Origin: Pelagibacterales bacterium SAG-MED22 | GTDB lineage: Bacteria; Pseudomonadota; Alphaproteobacteria; Pelagibacterales; Pelagibacteraceae | DNA: 64,000 nt | Direction: 5' to 3' | Assembly (NCBI GenBank): GCA_014653985.1 | Contig: JACWDT010000002.1 | Span: forward strand, 62,001-126,000 | In this document: in pieces, positions 1 to 10,317 of the stretch | How positions within the stretch are numbered: the first letter of the stretch is position 1 | How the letters are laid out: each line of letters starts with the position of its first letter | Notes under the pieces: model-generated | Told to the model about the DNA's origin: nothing | The model's input: only the letters and a program-made list of their open reading frames with translations | The model's database searches: none | Translations under genes and position numbers: made by a program

Positions 1-403
1 CATGATCATCATGTCCATGATCATCGTGATCATCAAAAATATTTCTTTCTCTAAACTTTAAAACTTGAAGTCCCTTTATTTGCATTAATTCAATTTTTTC
101 TGCTTTTTTAGCAATTGATCCTAATGGCTTTTCTAGAAAATTTTCCACATCTTCACCAACCCAAAAAATTAAATCAGCATTTTGTAACATCTTTGCATGA
201 GATGGCTTCATCGCAAATCCGTGTGGAGATGCATATCCATCTACGATTAAGTCAGGTTTAGCCACTCCGTTCATAAGGTAACTAGCTAACGAATGTATTG
301 GTTTAATTGAGGCAACTACTTTAATATCAGCATTAGCTGGTACAAAAAAAGTAAATAAAGATAAAATGGATATTATTATTGGGAGTTTGTTTAAAATTTT
401 CAT
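1..403 (-). CDS. znuA: Zinc ABC transporter substrate-binding protein (ZnuA-like), N-terminal part, cut by window edge
   Basis: Minus-strand ORF from ATG (cat at 401-403) running off the left edge; encodes a His/Asp-rich segment at 1-40; divergent from znuCB-zur. Confidence 0.8.
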   Translation of the reverse strand, partial: MKILNKLPIIISILSLFTFFVPANADIKVVASIKPIHSLASYLMNGVAKPDLIVDGYASPHGFAMKPSHAKMLQNADLIFWVGEDVENFLEKPLGSIAKKAEKIELMQIKGLQVLKFRERNIFDDHDDHGHDDH

Positions 404-422
404 CAATACACTATTAATTGGT

Positions 423-461
423 TGTTATAACATAACACTATGTAATAATATAACATTTACA
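423..461. promoter_or_regulatory. Candidate Zur operator(s) in znuA/znuCB divergent promoter
   Basis: Perfect palindrome TGTTATAACA (423-432) and TGTAA-TAATATAACAT-TTACA (441-461), resembling the Zur-type TATAACATTTC half-site. Confidence 0.6.
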
Positions 462-474
462 AGTCAAGGGTTAA

Positions 475-1221
475 ATGAATTCTAATAATAATATTTTAGT
501 TAAATTAAATAATGCTGGTTTTCGTCAAAGCGAAAAATGGTTAGTGGAAGGTGTTTCTCTTACGGTTGAAAAAGGTAAAATTGTAACTCTCATCGGACCA
601 AATGGTTCTGGTAAAAGTACCACTGCTAAAATCGCTTTAGGAATTTATAAAAATATTGAGGGGACTGTTGAAAAATATACAACCAAAGTTGGTTATGTTC
701 CCCAAAAAATTTCAATTGATTGGACTTTACCTATTAGAGTTTATGATTTTATGCTTTTAACAGAAACTATAGAAGATAGTGCTATTGATGAAGCACTATC
801 ATTAACAGGCGTAATTCATCTTAAAAACAAAAATTTAGGTAGTTTATCAGGTGGAGAATTTCAAAGAGTTTTAATTGCAAGAGCAATTTCTAAAAAACCA
901 GAATTATTAGTGTTAGATGAACCAGTGCAGGGAGTTGATTATACAGGTGAGATTGATTTGTATAAATTAATTAAAAAAATATCTGATACTTTAAATTGTG
1001 GAATATTATTAATCTCTCATGATCTGCACATGGTGATGAAAGCAACTGATCACGTAGTTTGTTTAAATGGTCATGTTTGTTGTTCAGGCTCACCAATAGA
1101 TGTAGCAAAAAATAATGAATATAAAGCTTTGTTTGGTGAAAAAGCTTCTCAAATTTTAACAACATACGAACATAAGCATGATCATGTTCATTCTGATGAG
1201 GGGGAAATCAAGAAAAATTAA
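475..1221 (+). CDS. znuC: Zinc ABC transporter ATP-binding protein
   Basis: Walker A GPNGSGKST, LSGGE signature, LLVLDEP Walker B; His-rich C-terminus; upstream of permease. Confidence 0.92.
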   Translation: MNSNNNILVKLNNAGFRQSEKWLVEGVSLTVEKGKIVTLIGPNGSGKSTTAKIALGIYKNIEGTVEKYTTKVGYVPQKISIDWTLPIRVYDFMLLTETIEDSAIDEALSLTGVIHLKNKNLGSLSGGEFQRVLIARAISKKPELLVLDEPVQGVDYTGEIDLYKLIKKISDTLNCGILLISHDLHMVMKATDHVVCLNGHVCCSGSPIDVAKNNEYKALFGEKASQILTTYEHKHDHVHSDEGEIKKN

Positions 1222-2024
1222 TGTTTGATGATTTTTTTATAAGAGCACTAATTGCAGGTATTGGAATAGCATTTGTAACTGGTCCACTTGGATGTTTTGT
1301 TGTGTGGAGAAGATTGTCTTATTTTGGAGATACGCTTTCTCACTCAGCTCTTCTTGGAGTTACAATGGCTTACACATTTGATTTAAACATCGCTATTTCA
1401 GTATTTTTAATTTCATCAGTTATTGCACTAATATTAATTCAGCTTCAGAAAAAAACTAATCTTCCAGGTGATGCATTGCTAGGTCTTTTAGCTCATTCAT
1501 CATTAGCCGTTGGATTAGTAGTTATTGGTTTCTTAACATTTATAAGATTTGATATTATGGGTTTATTATTTGGTGATATTTTAGCGGTAACGACCGATGA
1601 TTTACTTGTAATTTGGACAGGCGGAGCATTAATTTTAATTGTACTTAAATTAATTTGGAAACCTTTGCTTGCATCAACTGTTAATTATGAATTAGCTGAG
1701 GCAGAGGGATTAAACCCTGATAGAGCAAAGGCTATTTTCACAATATTAATGGCAGCGGTAATTGCTATTTCTATCAAAATGGTTGGATTATTATTGATTA
1801 CAGGAATGTTAATTATCCCTGCTGCAATGGCTAGAAATATCTCTGATAGTCCTCAGAAAATGGTTCTATTTTCTATAATTGGGGGCCTATTATCTGTTAT
1901 CTTAGGACTATATTCTTCATTAGAATTTAATACATCTTCCGGACCTTCAATTATTGCAGCGGCGTTGATATTGTTCATATTATCTTTGTTTAAAATTAAA
2001 CAATCGATTAAATTAAAAAACTAA
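1221..2024 (+). CDS. znuB: Zinc ABC transporter permease
   Basis: ABC-3 family polytopic permease, overlaps znuC stop. Confidence 0.92.
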   Translation: MFDDFFIRALIAGIGIAFVTGPLGCFVVWRRLSYFGDTLSHSALLGVTMAYTFDLNIAISVFLISSVIALILIQLQKKTNLPGDALLGLLAHSSLAVGLVVIGFLTFIRFDIMGLLFGDILAVTTDDLLVIWTGGALILIVLKLIWKPLLASTVNYELAEAEGLNPDRAKAIFTILMAAVIAISIKMVGLLLITGMLIIPAAMARNISDSPQKMVLFSIIGGLLSVILGLYSSLEFNTSSGPSIIAAALILFILSLFKIKQSIKLKN

Positions 2025-2037
2025 GTAGAAATTTAAA

Positions 2038-2439
2038 ATGGAAAAACAACATAATCTTTCAAAAAACCAAAAAATTATTTTTGATTTAATTGATAAATCT
2101 CATGAGCCGTTAAAAGCATATTCAATTCTTTTTAATGTACAGAAAAAAGGTATCAATGCGCCTCTACAAGTTTATAGAGCATTAGATAAATTAGTTGAAA
2201 TAGGTAAAATCCACAAAATTGAAAGTAGAAATGCATTCATCGCATGTCAGAATTCTAGTTGCCAAATTTCTAAGGCTACAGCATTTTCAATTTGTGAAAG
2301 TTGTGAAAAAGTTTCTGAAATAAGTAACACTAAACTATCAAAATATTTATCAAACTTTACTGATGAAGCAGGGATGAAATACAGTAAATACAATTTAGAA
2401 TTTTTTGGTTTATGTAAGAAATGTAAATCAAAAGAATGA
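2038..2439 (+). CDS. zur: Fur-family regulator, probably Zur
   Basis: Fur-like winged helix and CxxC pairs (CESCEK, CKKCK); znu context. Confidence 0.88.
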   Translation: MEKQHNLSKNQKIIFDLIDKSHEPLKAYSILFNVQKKGINAPLQVYRALDKLVEIGKIHKIESRNAFIACQNSSCQISKATAFSICESCEKVSEISNTKLSKYLSNFTDEAGMKYSKYNLEFFGLCKKCKSKE

Positions 2440-3434
2440 ACACTGTTTCATTAACCCTAGACGAAATTAATAATTTAGCGAAAAAAACTCTCTTAGCAAA
2501 TGGATGTGATGAAGATACAGCATCAATACTTTCAGAATTAATTACAAATGCAGAAAGAGATGGTTCGCTTTCTCATGGTTTATTTAGATTACCAGCTTAT
2601 GTTTCGGGATTAAAAAGTGGAAAAATAAATGGTAAAGGAAAACCTGAAATTAAAAAAATGTCACCATCTGTAATTAAAGTTGCAGGAAATAATTGTTTAG
2701 CTCCAGTGGTATTAAATAAAAGTTTACCAGAATTAAGTAAAGCTGCTAAAGAAAATGGTGTTGCTGTCTTAGCAATAAATAATTCACATCATATGGCTGC
2801 TATGTGGCCTGAAACTGAAAAATTAGCTGAAGATGGTTTAGTTGCTTTTGCATGCACTTCTTATAAGCCTGCCGTTGCACCTGCTGGTGCAATTAAACCT
2901 CTTTTTGGAACAAACCCAATTTCATTTGCTTGGCCTAGACCTGGAAAGACACCTGTAATTTATGATATGGCAACTGCTTCAATGGCTATGGGGGAAGTAC
3001 AAGTTGCTAAAAGAGAAGGGCACAAAGTTCCATTAGGAACAGGACTTACGAAAGATGGTAAAGAAACTACTGATCCAGGACAAATAGCTGATGGTGGAGT
3101 GTTGCTTCCTTTTGGTGGCTACAAAGGTTCTGCAATTGCTATGATGGTAGAATTATTAGCTGGTGCTCTCGTTGGTGATAATTTTAGTTTTGAAACAGCT
3201 GCTAAAGATAACAATGATGGTGGTCCTCCAAGTGGGGGTGAATTTATTTTAGCAATTAGTCCAGATAAAACATCAGGAACAGACTGGCAAAAACATGCAG
3301 ATGAGTTTTTTGATAAAATGAAGTCTATGGGTGAAGTAAGACTTCCAGGTGAGAGAAGACATAAAAATAGATTAGACAAAAGTCCAAGAAATATTAACGA
3401 GGAATTGGTTAATAAAATTAAATCTTTAAGCTAA
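2436..3434 (+). CDS. Ldh2-family (malate/L-lactate dehydrogenase-like) oxidoreductase
   Basis: Ldh2 motifs SHGLFRLPAY, FGTNPISFAWPRP, FGGYKGSAIAMMVELLAG. Confidence 0.88.
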   Translation: MNTVSLTLDEINNLAKKTLLANGCDEDTASILSELITNAERDGSLSHGLFRLPAYVSGLKSGKINGKGKPEIKKMSPSVIKVAGNNCLAPVVLNKSLPELSKAAKENGVAVLAINNSHHMAAMWPETEKLAEDGLVAFACTSYKPAVAPAGAIKPLFGTNPISFAWPRPGKTPVIYDMATASMAMGEVQVAKREGHKVPLGTGLTKDGKETTDPGQIADGGVLLPFGGYKGSAIAMMVELLAGALVGDNFSFETAAKDNNDGGPPSGGEFILAISPDKTSGTDWQKHADEFFDKMKSMGEVRLPGERRHKNRLDKSPRNINEELVNKIKSLS

Positions 3435-4202
3435 GTTAATCTCAATTGGAGTGTGATCCGAAGGTTTTTCTCTTCCACGAGGATCTTTATTTATATTAAT
3501 ACCTTTAATATTATCAATTATTGAGCTTGATACTAAAAAGTGATCAATTCTCATTCCATTATTTTTTTGCCATGCACCTCTCATATAATCCCAAAAGGTA
3601 TAGCCTTCTTTATCTTCATTAAAATGTCGGTAAACATCACTAAATCCAAGATTTAACATTTCTCTAAATTTTTTTCTTATTTCAAGTCGATACAAAGCAT
3701 CATCTTCAAAACTTTTCACATTATAAACATCCTCTGCAGCAGGAATAACATTAAAATCTCCAGCAAGTATTATTTTAGAATTTTTCTTTGATAAGGATTT
3801 TAATTGTTTAATTAATTGATCCATCCAATTTTTTTTATAATCATATTTTTCTGAATCAACCGGATTTCCATTTGGAGTATAAATGTTTATTAATTGAATA
3901 GCTTTTTTTTTATATTCAACTTCAGCAGAAATAATTCTCGATTGTTTTAATTTATCCTTAATTAAATCTGTTCTAATATTAGTTAGTTTTTTTTTTGAAA
4001 TAATTGCTACACCATTATAGCTTTTTTGACCAAATACATGACTTTCATAATCCATTGATGAAAAGTCATCATAAGGGAAATTAATATCCTCAGTTTTTAT
4101 TTCCTGCATCATTAAAATATCTGGTTTATATTTTAGAAGATAGCTTTTGATATTTTCTATTCTCGCTCTAACAGAATTAACATTCCACGATGAGATGAGC
4201 AT
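3426..4202 (-). CDS. xthA: Exodeoxyribonuclease III (xth family)
   Basis: SWNVNSVRAR, MQEIKTED, GDFNVIP, RIDHFLVS, SDHTPIEI; start taken at the internal Met (MLISSWNV). Confidence 0.92.
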   Translation of the reverse strand: MLISSWNVNSVRARIENIKSYLLKYKPDILMMQEIKTEDINFPYDDFSSMDYESHVFGQKSYNGVAIISKKKLTNIRTDLIKDKLKQSRIISAEVEYKKKAIQLINIYTPNGNPVDSEKYDYKKNWMDQLIKQLKSLSKKNSKIILAGDFNVIPAAEDVYNVKSFEDDALYRLEIRKKFREMLNLGFSDVYRHFNEDKEGYTFWDYMRGAWQKNNGMRIDHFLVSSSIIDNIKGININKDPRGREKPSDHTPIEINLA

Positions 4203-4519
4203 TAAAGAGAGAATGAAACTCCACACCCACAAGAAGATTTTGTTTGAGGGTTTGAAATTTTAAAAGACTCACCAATTAATTCAGATACATAATCAACTTC
4301 AGATCCTTTTAATAAGTCAGCAGATGCCTTATCAATTAAAATATTTTGATAATTAAGATCATCAGCTTGCTTTGATTTATCGAAAGTAAATTCATATTGA
4401 AAACCAGAACAACCACCACCTTTAATAGCGATTCTAAAAAAAGAACCTTCGTCTTTTTTTGACAATAAATTTTCTATTTGTTTTAAAGCTTTATCCGTAA
4501 ATTTAATTTCTTTAATCAT
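4202..4519 (-). CDS. erpA: Iron-sulfur cluster insertion protein (ErpA/IscA family)
   Basis: GGGCSGFQY and C-terminal SCGCGVSF cysteines. Confidence 0.88.
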   Translation of the reverse strand: MIKEIKFTDKALKQIENLLSKKDEGSFFRIAIKGGGCSGFQYEFTFDKSKQADDLNYQNILIDKASADLLKGSEVDYVSELIGESFKISNPQTKSSCGCGVSFSL

Positions 4520-4569
4520 GACTGAACACTGGTATTACTAATATAATACTTAATTATTTAAATTAAAGG

Positions 4570-5688
4570 ATGAAAAAAGACACTTTGTTGGGCGTATTTA
4601 AAAGTAAAGGTAGACTTAATAAAGAAGCTAGCTCTAAGTATCGATCACCTTTTCAAAGAGACAGAGACAGAATTATCCATAGTGCGTCGTTTCGAAGACT
4701 AAAGCATAAGACGCAAGTTTTTGTAAATACTGAAGGTGATCATTTTAGAACCAGAATAACTCATTCAATTGAAGTTGCCCAAATAGCAAGATCGATCTCA
4801 AAATATTTGGACCTAAATGAGGATTTGGCGGAAACTTTAAGCCTTGCTCATGACTTAGGCCATACACCGTTTGGACATGCTGGAGAGGATGCATTGCATG
4901 AATGTATGGATAATCATGGTGGTTTTGATCACAACCTACAAACTTTAAGAATTGTTATGTTTTTAGAGAACAAATATTTAAAATTTAAAGGTTTGAATCT
5001 CACAATTGAAACCTTAGAGGGACTTTTAAAACATAATGGACCAATTAATGAATTGACCACAATAAATAAACTTATTGGATCAAAAGTTTTTAAAAATAAA
5101 ATTAAATTTAATACTTTTCCCTCATTAGAAGCGCAAATTTCAGCTATTTCAGACGATATAGCTTACAATAATCATGATATTCAAGATGGAATTAAAGCAA
5201 ATCTTTTTAAATTAGAAGAGCTATGTGAGATTAACTTTCTTAAAAATATTTATGTAAATTATAAAAAAAAGATAAATAAAAAAAATTATAAAATAGCAAT
5301 TAATCAAATAGTAAGAGACTCAATTGATCTAATGATAAAAGACCTAATCACTAATACACAAAAAAATTTAAAGAGATTAAAAATAAAATCTCTTAAAGAT
5401 ATTGCAAAATCAAAAGAATTAATAGTTTGTTTCTCTAAAAATATTCAAAGTTCAGAGAAAGAAATTAAATCATTTTTAAGATCTAACATGTATGATAATA
5501 AATCTGTTTTAAGAAAAAACCAAAGAGGTAAAAAAATTATAAAAAAATTATTCAATATAATTCAATCTTCACCTAGAAAGTTTCTTACAAAAGAACAATT
5601 GACTAAAGATAAATATAGAGCTATCTCAGATTTTATTTCTGGTATGACTGATCGTTATGCTATCAACCTTTATAATGCAAATAAATGA
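4570..5688 (+). CDS. dgt: Deoxyguanosinetriphosphate triphosphohydrolase-like protein
   Basis: HD-domain motifs FRRLKHKTQVF, RITHSIEVAQIAR, HDLGHTPFGHAGE. Confidence 0.92.
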   Translation: MKKDTLLGVFKSKGRLNKEASSKYRSPFQRDRDRIIHSASFRRLKHKTQVFVNTEGDHFRTRITHSIEVAQIARSISKYLDLNEDLAETLSLAHDLGHTPFGHAGEDALHECMDNHGGFDHNLQTLRIVMFLENKYLKFKGLNLTIETLEGLLKHNGPINELTTINKLIGSKVFKNKIKFNTFPSLEAQISAISDDIAYNNHDIQDGIKANLFKLEELCEINFLKNIYVNYKKKINKKNYKIAINQIVRDSIDLMIKDLITNTQKNLKRLKIKSLKDIAKSKELIVCFSKNIQSSEKEIKSFLRSNMYDNKSVLRKNQRGKKIIKKLFNIIQSSPRKFLTKEQLTKDKYRAISDFISGMTDRYAINLYNANK

Positions 5689-7415
5689 ACATTTTTGAAA
5701 TTTATCTAGAAAAAATCAAATCTATAATTAGTGAACTTCAAAAAGATAATAAAATAATTGTTCCCGATAATTTTAATAGAATAAATGCTGAAATTCCTCC
5801 ACCTAAATTTAATTGCGACATCTCAACTAATGTTGCAATGGTTTTATCTAAAATTAATAGCAAATCACCTATTGATCTAGCAGAACAACTTGCACCTATA
5901 ATAAAAGATAAAGATAAACTAATTGAAACAATAACTATAGCAAAGCCTGGTTTTATTAACATAAAGTTTAAGAAATCTTTCTGGGCAAATTTTACTAAAG
6001 AAATCAGTGAAAATTCTGAAACTTTTGGAATTAATTTAAAAGAAAAAAAGAATAATTATCTTGTAGAATTTGTGTCTGCAAACCCAACAGGTCCATTACA
6101 CGTTGGTCATTGTCGTGGTGCAATACTTGGTGACGTAATTTCAAACATATTAACTTTCAACAATCATAAAGTTACTAAAGAATACTATGTAAATGACTAT
6201 GGTAATCAAATCATTAATTTTACTAAATCAGTATATTTTCGAATACGTGAAATAACTCATAAAGAACCTTTTCCATCTGATAATGCTGATTTATATCCTG
6301 GTGATTATTTAAAAGATTTTGCCAATAATATATCTTCTAACTCGAATTTGAATTTTGATAATTATGATGAAATTAGTGAGAATTTAACTGAACTATCAAT
6401 AGAACAAGCATTACTGTTAATTAAAAACAATCTTAATAGTCTTGGTATAAATCACGACAATTTTGTAAGTGAAAAAAAAATTGTTTTAGATAAAGAAGTT
6501 GAAAATGTTGTTCAGTTTTTAGAAAAAAATAAGTTTGTTTATAAAGGTAAAATCAAAGCACCAGAAGGTGAGGACAATAATAATTGGGTAGAACGTGAGC
6601 AATTGCTGTTTAAATCCACAGATTTTGGTGATGATAAAGATCGTGCTCTCCAGAAATCAGACGGATCATGGACATATTTTGCAAGCGATGTTGCTTATCA
6701 TAAAAACAAAGTTGATAGAAAATTTGATTATCTGATTAATATACTTGGCGCAGATCATGCTGGATATATAAAAAGAATTTCATCATCAGTCGAAGCACTT
6801 TCAGGAGAGAAAGATAAATTAATTTGTAAAATTAGTCAGTTAGTAAAACTTATAAAAGACAATAAACCTTTTAAAATGTCTAAAAGAAAAGGAGACTATA
6901 TTACTGTTGATGATCTTATAGAAGAAGTTGGCAAAGATGCCACTCGATTTATAATGTTGAACAGAAGTAGTGATGCAGAACTCGATTTTGATTTTGATGC
7001 AGTAAAAGAAAAGTCAAAAGATAATCCATTATATTATGTACAATATTGTTATGCACGAATTTCATCTGTATTCAGACACATTAATAAAGATTTAAATAAA
7101 AAAATTGATATTAATAATTTTAATTTTGAATATTCTGAAGATGAAATTAAAATTTTAAAAAAATTATCTGAATGGCCAAAGTGTATTGATATATCAAGTG
7201 CAAAACTTGAGCCACATAGAATTCCTGTTTATCTATATGAGTTAGCCTCAGAATTTCACTCATATTGGAATCTTGGAAAACAACAACCAGAAAAACGATT
7301 TATAAATGAACAAAAAGAAGTTCCTTTAGACAAGTTGGTATTTTTAAAAGTTATTTCTAATGTAATAAAATCTGGAATGGATATTGTTGGTGTTGATACT
7401 CCATCCAAAATGTAA
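5685..7415 (+). CDS. argS: Arginyl-tRNA synthetase
   Basis: SANPTGPLHVGHCRGA, KMSKRKGD. Confidence 0.96.
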   Translation: MNIFEIYLEKIKSIISELQKDNKIIVPDNFNRINAEIPPPKFNCDISTNVAMVLSKINSKSPIDLAEQLAPIIKDKDKLIETITIAKPGFINIKFKKSFWANFTKEISENSETFGINLKEKKNNYLVEFVSANPTGPLHVGHCRGAILGDVISNILTFNNHKVTKEYYVNDYGNQIINFTKSVYFRIREITHKEPFPSDNADLYPGDYLKDFANNISSNSNLNFDNYDEISENLTELSIEQALLLIKNNLNSLGINHDNFVSEKKIVLDKEVENVVQFLEKNKFVYKGKIKAPEGEDNNNWVEREQLLFKSTDFGDDKDRALQKSDGSWTYFASDVAYHKNKVDRKFDYLINILGADHAGYIKRISSSVEALSGEKDKLICKISQLVKLIKDNKPFKMSKRKGDYITVDDLIEEVGKDATRFIMLNRSSDAELDFDFDAVKEKSKDNPLYYVQYCYARISSVFRHINKDLNKKIDINNFNFEYSEDEIKILKKLSEWPKCIDISSAKLEPHRIPVYLYELASEFHSYWNLGKQQPEKRFINEQKEVPLDKLVFLKVISNVIKSGMDIVGVDTPSKM

Positions 7416-7678
7416 TGTTAAAAGAAGTTAAATATTTAATTTTTATAATAGTTATTTTGGTATTTATTTTTTTTACTGGTAGATACTATTTTTCTGATGA
7501 AAATTTAAAAAATTCGTATCGTTCCTATAAAAATAATGATGAGAAGATAAAACTGTATTCAGAAAAATTACCCATATTAGAAAATGATACTCAAGACATC
7601 ATCGAGTATGTAAAACAAACAAATAAAGATAAGAAAAAAAAGTTTAATTTTTGGAAACTTTTAGAAAATGATAAGTAA
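7415..7678 (+). CDS. Small single-TM protein of unknown function
   Basis: 87 aa with N-terminal TM helix and charged C-terminus, between argS and nagZ with overlapping ends. Confidence 0.7.
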   Translation: MLKEVKYLIFIIVILVFIFFTGRYYFSDENLKNSYRSYKNNDEKIKLYSEKLPILENDTQDIIEYVKQTNKDKKKKFNFWKLLENDK

Positions 7679-8618
7679 AAGAAAAGCCTTTATTACTGGT
7701 ATTAAATCACTGAAATTAACAACAAGTGAAGTAAAATTTTTAAAAAAACAAAAACCTTGGGGAATAATATTATTTTCAAGAAATATTAAATCTATAAACC
7801 AGACCAAACTATTAACAAATAGCATCAGAAAGCTATTCAAAGATCCCCATTATCCTATTTTGATTGATCAAGAGGGAGGTAGAGTGAACAGGTTAAAAAA
7901 TATTATAACTTTTGATAATTTGACAGGTGAATATTTTGGAAAATTATATGTCCAGGATAAAAGAAAATTTAATATTATTTATAAATTATTTATTGATAAG
8001 TCTTCATATCTTCTAAAACAAATAGGTGTAAATATTAATACACTACCTATACTGGATCTTAGAATTAAAGGGGCGAGTAATATTATTGGCGACAGATCGT
8101 TTTCAGAAAATAAGAAAATTGTTTCAAAGGTAGGTGATATTTGTATTGATTTATTTAACCAAAACTCAATAGGCACAGTAATCAAGCATATACCAGGTCA
8201 TGGACTTGCAAAGGTGGATAGTCATAATTTTACACCAATTGTTGATAAGAACATTAATTACCTTATTAAAAATGATTTCTTTCCTTTTAAAAATAAAGAC
8301 AGTTTATTCGCCATGACTGCCCATATTATTTATAAAAAAATTGACCCACTTAACACTGCAACGCATTCCAAAAAAATTATAAATATTATTCGTAAAAAAA
8401 TACGGTTTAAAAATGTTTTGATTTCTGATGACTTATCGATGAAGAGTTTAAAATATGATTTAAGCACTAATACAATTAAAAGTTTTGAAGCTGGATGCAA
8501 CCTAGCATTACATTGTAATGGTAATTTCAATGAAATGAAGGTTGTTGCTGAAAATTCACCTCTAGTAAATAATTTTATTATAAAAAAAACATCACTATTT
8601 TATAAGAATTTAAGTTAA
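7668..8618 (+). CDS. nagZ: Beta-N-acetylhexosaminidase
   Basis: IDQEGGRVNRL, KHIPGHGLAKVDSH, SDDLSM. Confidence 0.92.
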   Translation: MISKRKAFITGIKSLKLTTSEVKFLKKQKPWGIILFSRNIKSINQTKLLTNSIRKLFKDPHYPILIDQEGGRVNRLKNIITFDNLTGEYFGKLYVQDKRKFNIIYKLFIDKSSYLLKQIGVNINTLPILDLRIKGASNIIGDRSFSENKKIVSKVGDICIDLFNQNSIGTVIKHIPGHGLAKVDSHNFTPIVDKNINYLIKNDFFPFKNKDSLFAMTAHIIYKKIDPLNTATHSKKIINIIRKKIRFKNVLISDDLSMKSLKYDLSTNTIKSFEAGCNLALHCNGNFNEMKVVAENSPLVNNFIIKKTSLFYKNLS

Positions 8619-8627
8619 TATCTCATC

Positions 8628-9371
8628 ATGTCCGAGTCTGATTCTGCTTTGTTTAATGTTGATATAAATAACTATAACGGTCCATTAGATGTTCTTTTAG
8701 ATTTAGCAAAAGCTCAAAAAGTTGATCTTGAAGAAATATCAATAACAAAGCTGGCAGATCAATTTCATGAATATATTACAAAAGAAAAAGACTTAAATTT
8801 AGAAATAGCTTCTGAGTATTTATTAATGGCAACATGGCTTGCTTATTTAAAATCTAAGTTATTGCTACCAGGAACTCCAGAGGAAGAGTTTAAAGTTCAA
8901 GAAGTGGCAGAAAAATTAAAGTTACAACTAAAAAAATTAGAACTTATTCGTTTACTTTCTGAACAAATGCTTAAAAGAAAAAGATTAGGTCGTGAAATAA
9001 GAACAAGAGGGATGAAGGGAAATATCAGATCTATTTATAGCACTGAATATAATTTAAGTTTATTTGAACTTTTAAAAACCTATTCAACTATTATTATGAC
9101 TAAAGATTTTCAAAGGGTGAACATTCCAAAATTGCCAGTTTTTACTACTGAGGATGGAATTAAAACTATTAAAGATTTTTTTGGAAAACTAGCTGACTGG
9201 AAAAAACTCGATGAATTAATACCTGCAAATTTTAAATCTGGTTCAAGATATAAAAGAACTGGTAAAGCAGGAATTTTTGCTGGGTCCCTTGAGCTTGCTA
9301 AAGAGGGAAATCTATCAATTAAACAGGAAAAACTATTTGATGATATCTATGTAAAGGAATTAAGTGATTAA
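8628..9371 (+). CDS. scpA: Segregation and condensation protein A
   Basis: YNGPLDVLLDLAKAQKVDL N-terminus; followed by scpB. Confidence 0.92.
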   Translation: MSESDSALFNVDINNYNGPLDVLLDLAKAQKVDLEEISITKLADQFHEYITKEKDLNLEIASEYLLMATWLAYLKSKLLLPGTPEEEFKVQEVAEKLKLQLKKLELIRLLSEQMLKRKRLGREIRTRGMKGNIRSIYSTEYNLSLFELLKTYSTIIMTKDFQRVNIPKLPVFTTEDGIKTIKDFFGKLADWKKLDELIPANFKSGSRYKRTGKAGIFAGSLELAKEGNLSIKQEKLFDDIYVKELSD

Positions 9372-10065
9372 AAAACAAAAAATAAATAAAGATAATGTAG
9401 TCAAGTTTCCCTCAAAATTAACTGAAATTGAGAAAGAAATAGAGGGTGTAATTTTTGCTGCTGCTGAACCACTTGATGTTGATACTATTGAAAGCAAACT
9501 TTCAAAAAAATTAAATGTTTTAAAATCACTAGAAAAATTACAACAAGAGTACTCAAATCGAGGAATAAATTTAGTATGCATTAAGAATAAATGGTCTTTT
9601 AGAACATCTCCAAAATTAGCAAACCTTATGTCTCAAGAGAGAACTGTTGAAAAAAAATTATCTAGAGCTGCTGTCGAAACTTTAGCTATAATTGTTTATC
9701 ACCAACCTGTAACAAGAGCTGAAATTGAGGAGATAAGAGGTGTAGCTTTTGGAACAAATACACTTGATATTCTAATGGAGCTTAATTGGGTTAAACCTGG
9801 TGGAAGAAAAGATGTGCCTGGAAGACCTATTCAATATGTAACTACAGATGATTTTTTAAGTCACTTTAATATCCAAAAACTATCAGATCTTCCAAATATA
9901 GATGAATTAGGTGCAGCAGGTATGATTGATAGCTCTAGCGTTGATAGCGCTATTTTTGGAACAGGTAACTTTTATAAAGAAAAGCAGGAAGAAAAAAAAG
10001 AAGATATTTATTCTAATATTGATGAGATGCTGAATAGTACTCTTGATAGTGAAGAGAAAGAGTAA
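9364..10065 (+). CDS. scpB: Segregation and condensation protein B
   Basis: AVETLAIIVYHQPVTRAEIEEIRGV, GRPIQYVTT; GTG start. Confidence 0.92.
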   Translation: MIKKQKINKDNVVKFPSKLTEIEKEIEGVIFAAAEPLDVDTIESKLSKKLNVLKSLEKLQQEYSNRGINLVCIKNKWSFRTSPKLANLMSQERTVEKKLSRAAVETLAIIVYHQPVTRAEIEEIRGVAFGTNTLDILMELNWVKPGGRKDVPGRPIQYVTTDDFLSHFNIQKLSDLPNIDELGAAGMIDSSSVDSAIFGTGNFYKEKQEEKKEDIYSNIDEMLNSTLDSEEKE

Positions 10066-10111
10066 CAAAAAAGTAACTTTTAAATTTATAATAAAAAGGT
10101 TATAAGTTTCT

Positions 10112-10312
10112 ATGAGCATAGGAATTTGGCAAATAGCAGTTGTTGTAATATTGGTAGTCTTATTATTTGGACGAGGTAAAATCTCTAGTTTAATGGGAGA
10201 TGTTGCCAAAGGTATTAAAAGCTTTAAAAAAGGTATGGCGTCAGATGTAACTGACGATACGGAGCCAAAAAATATTTCCGACGAAAATAAAGACTCCAAT
10301 AACAAAGAATAA
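10112..10312 (+). CDS. tatA: Sec-independent translocase TatA
   Basis: N-terminal [26 protein letters not shown]. Confidence 0.93.
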   Translation: MSIGIWQIAVVVILVVLLFGRGKISSLMGDVAKGIKSFKKGMASDVTDDTEPKNISDENKDSNNKE

Positions 10313-10317
10313 CTCAC

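Noticed and set aside
1-40. Tandem-looking catgatcat repeats at the window start
   Set aside because: Explained by His/Asp codons of the ZnuA metal-binding loop, not a satellite or CRISPR.
3119-3379. Minus-strand 86-aa ORF inside the Ldh2 gene, and similar antisense ORFs at 40451-40807, 40838-41098, 16570-16761, 24594-25007
   Set aside because: Compositional shadow ORFs opposite well-supported genes.
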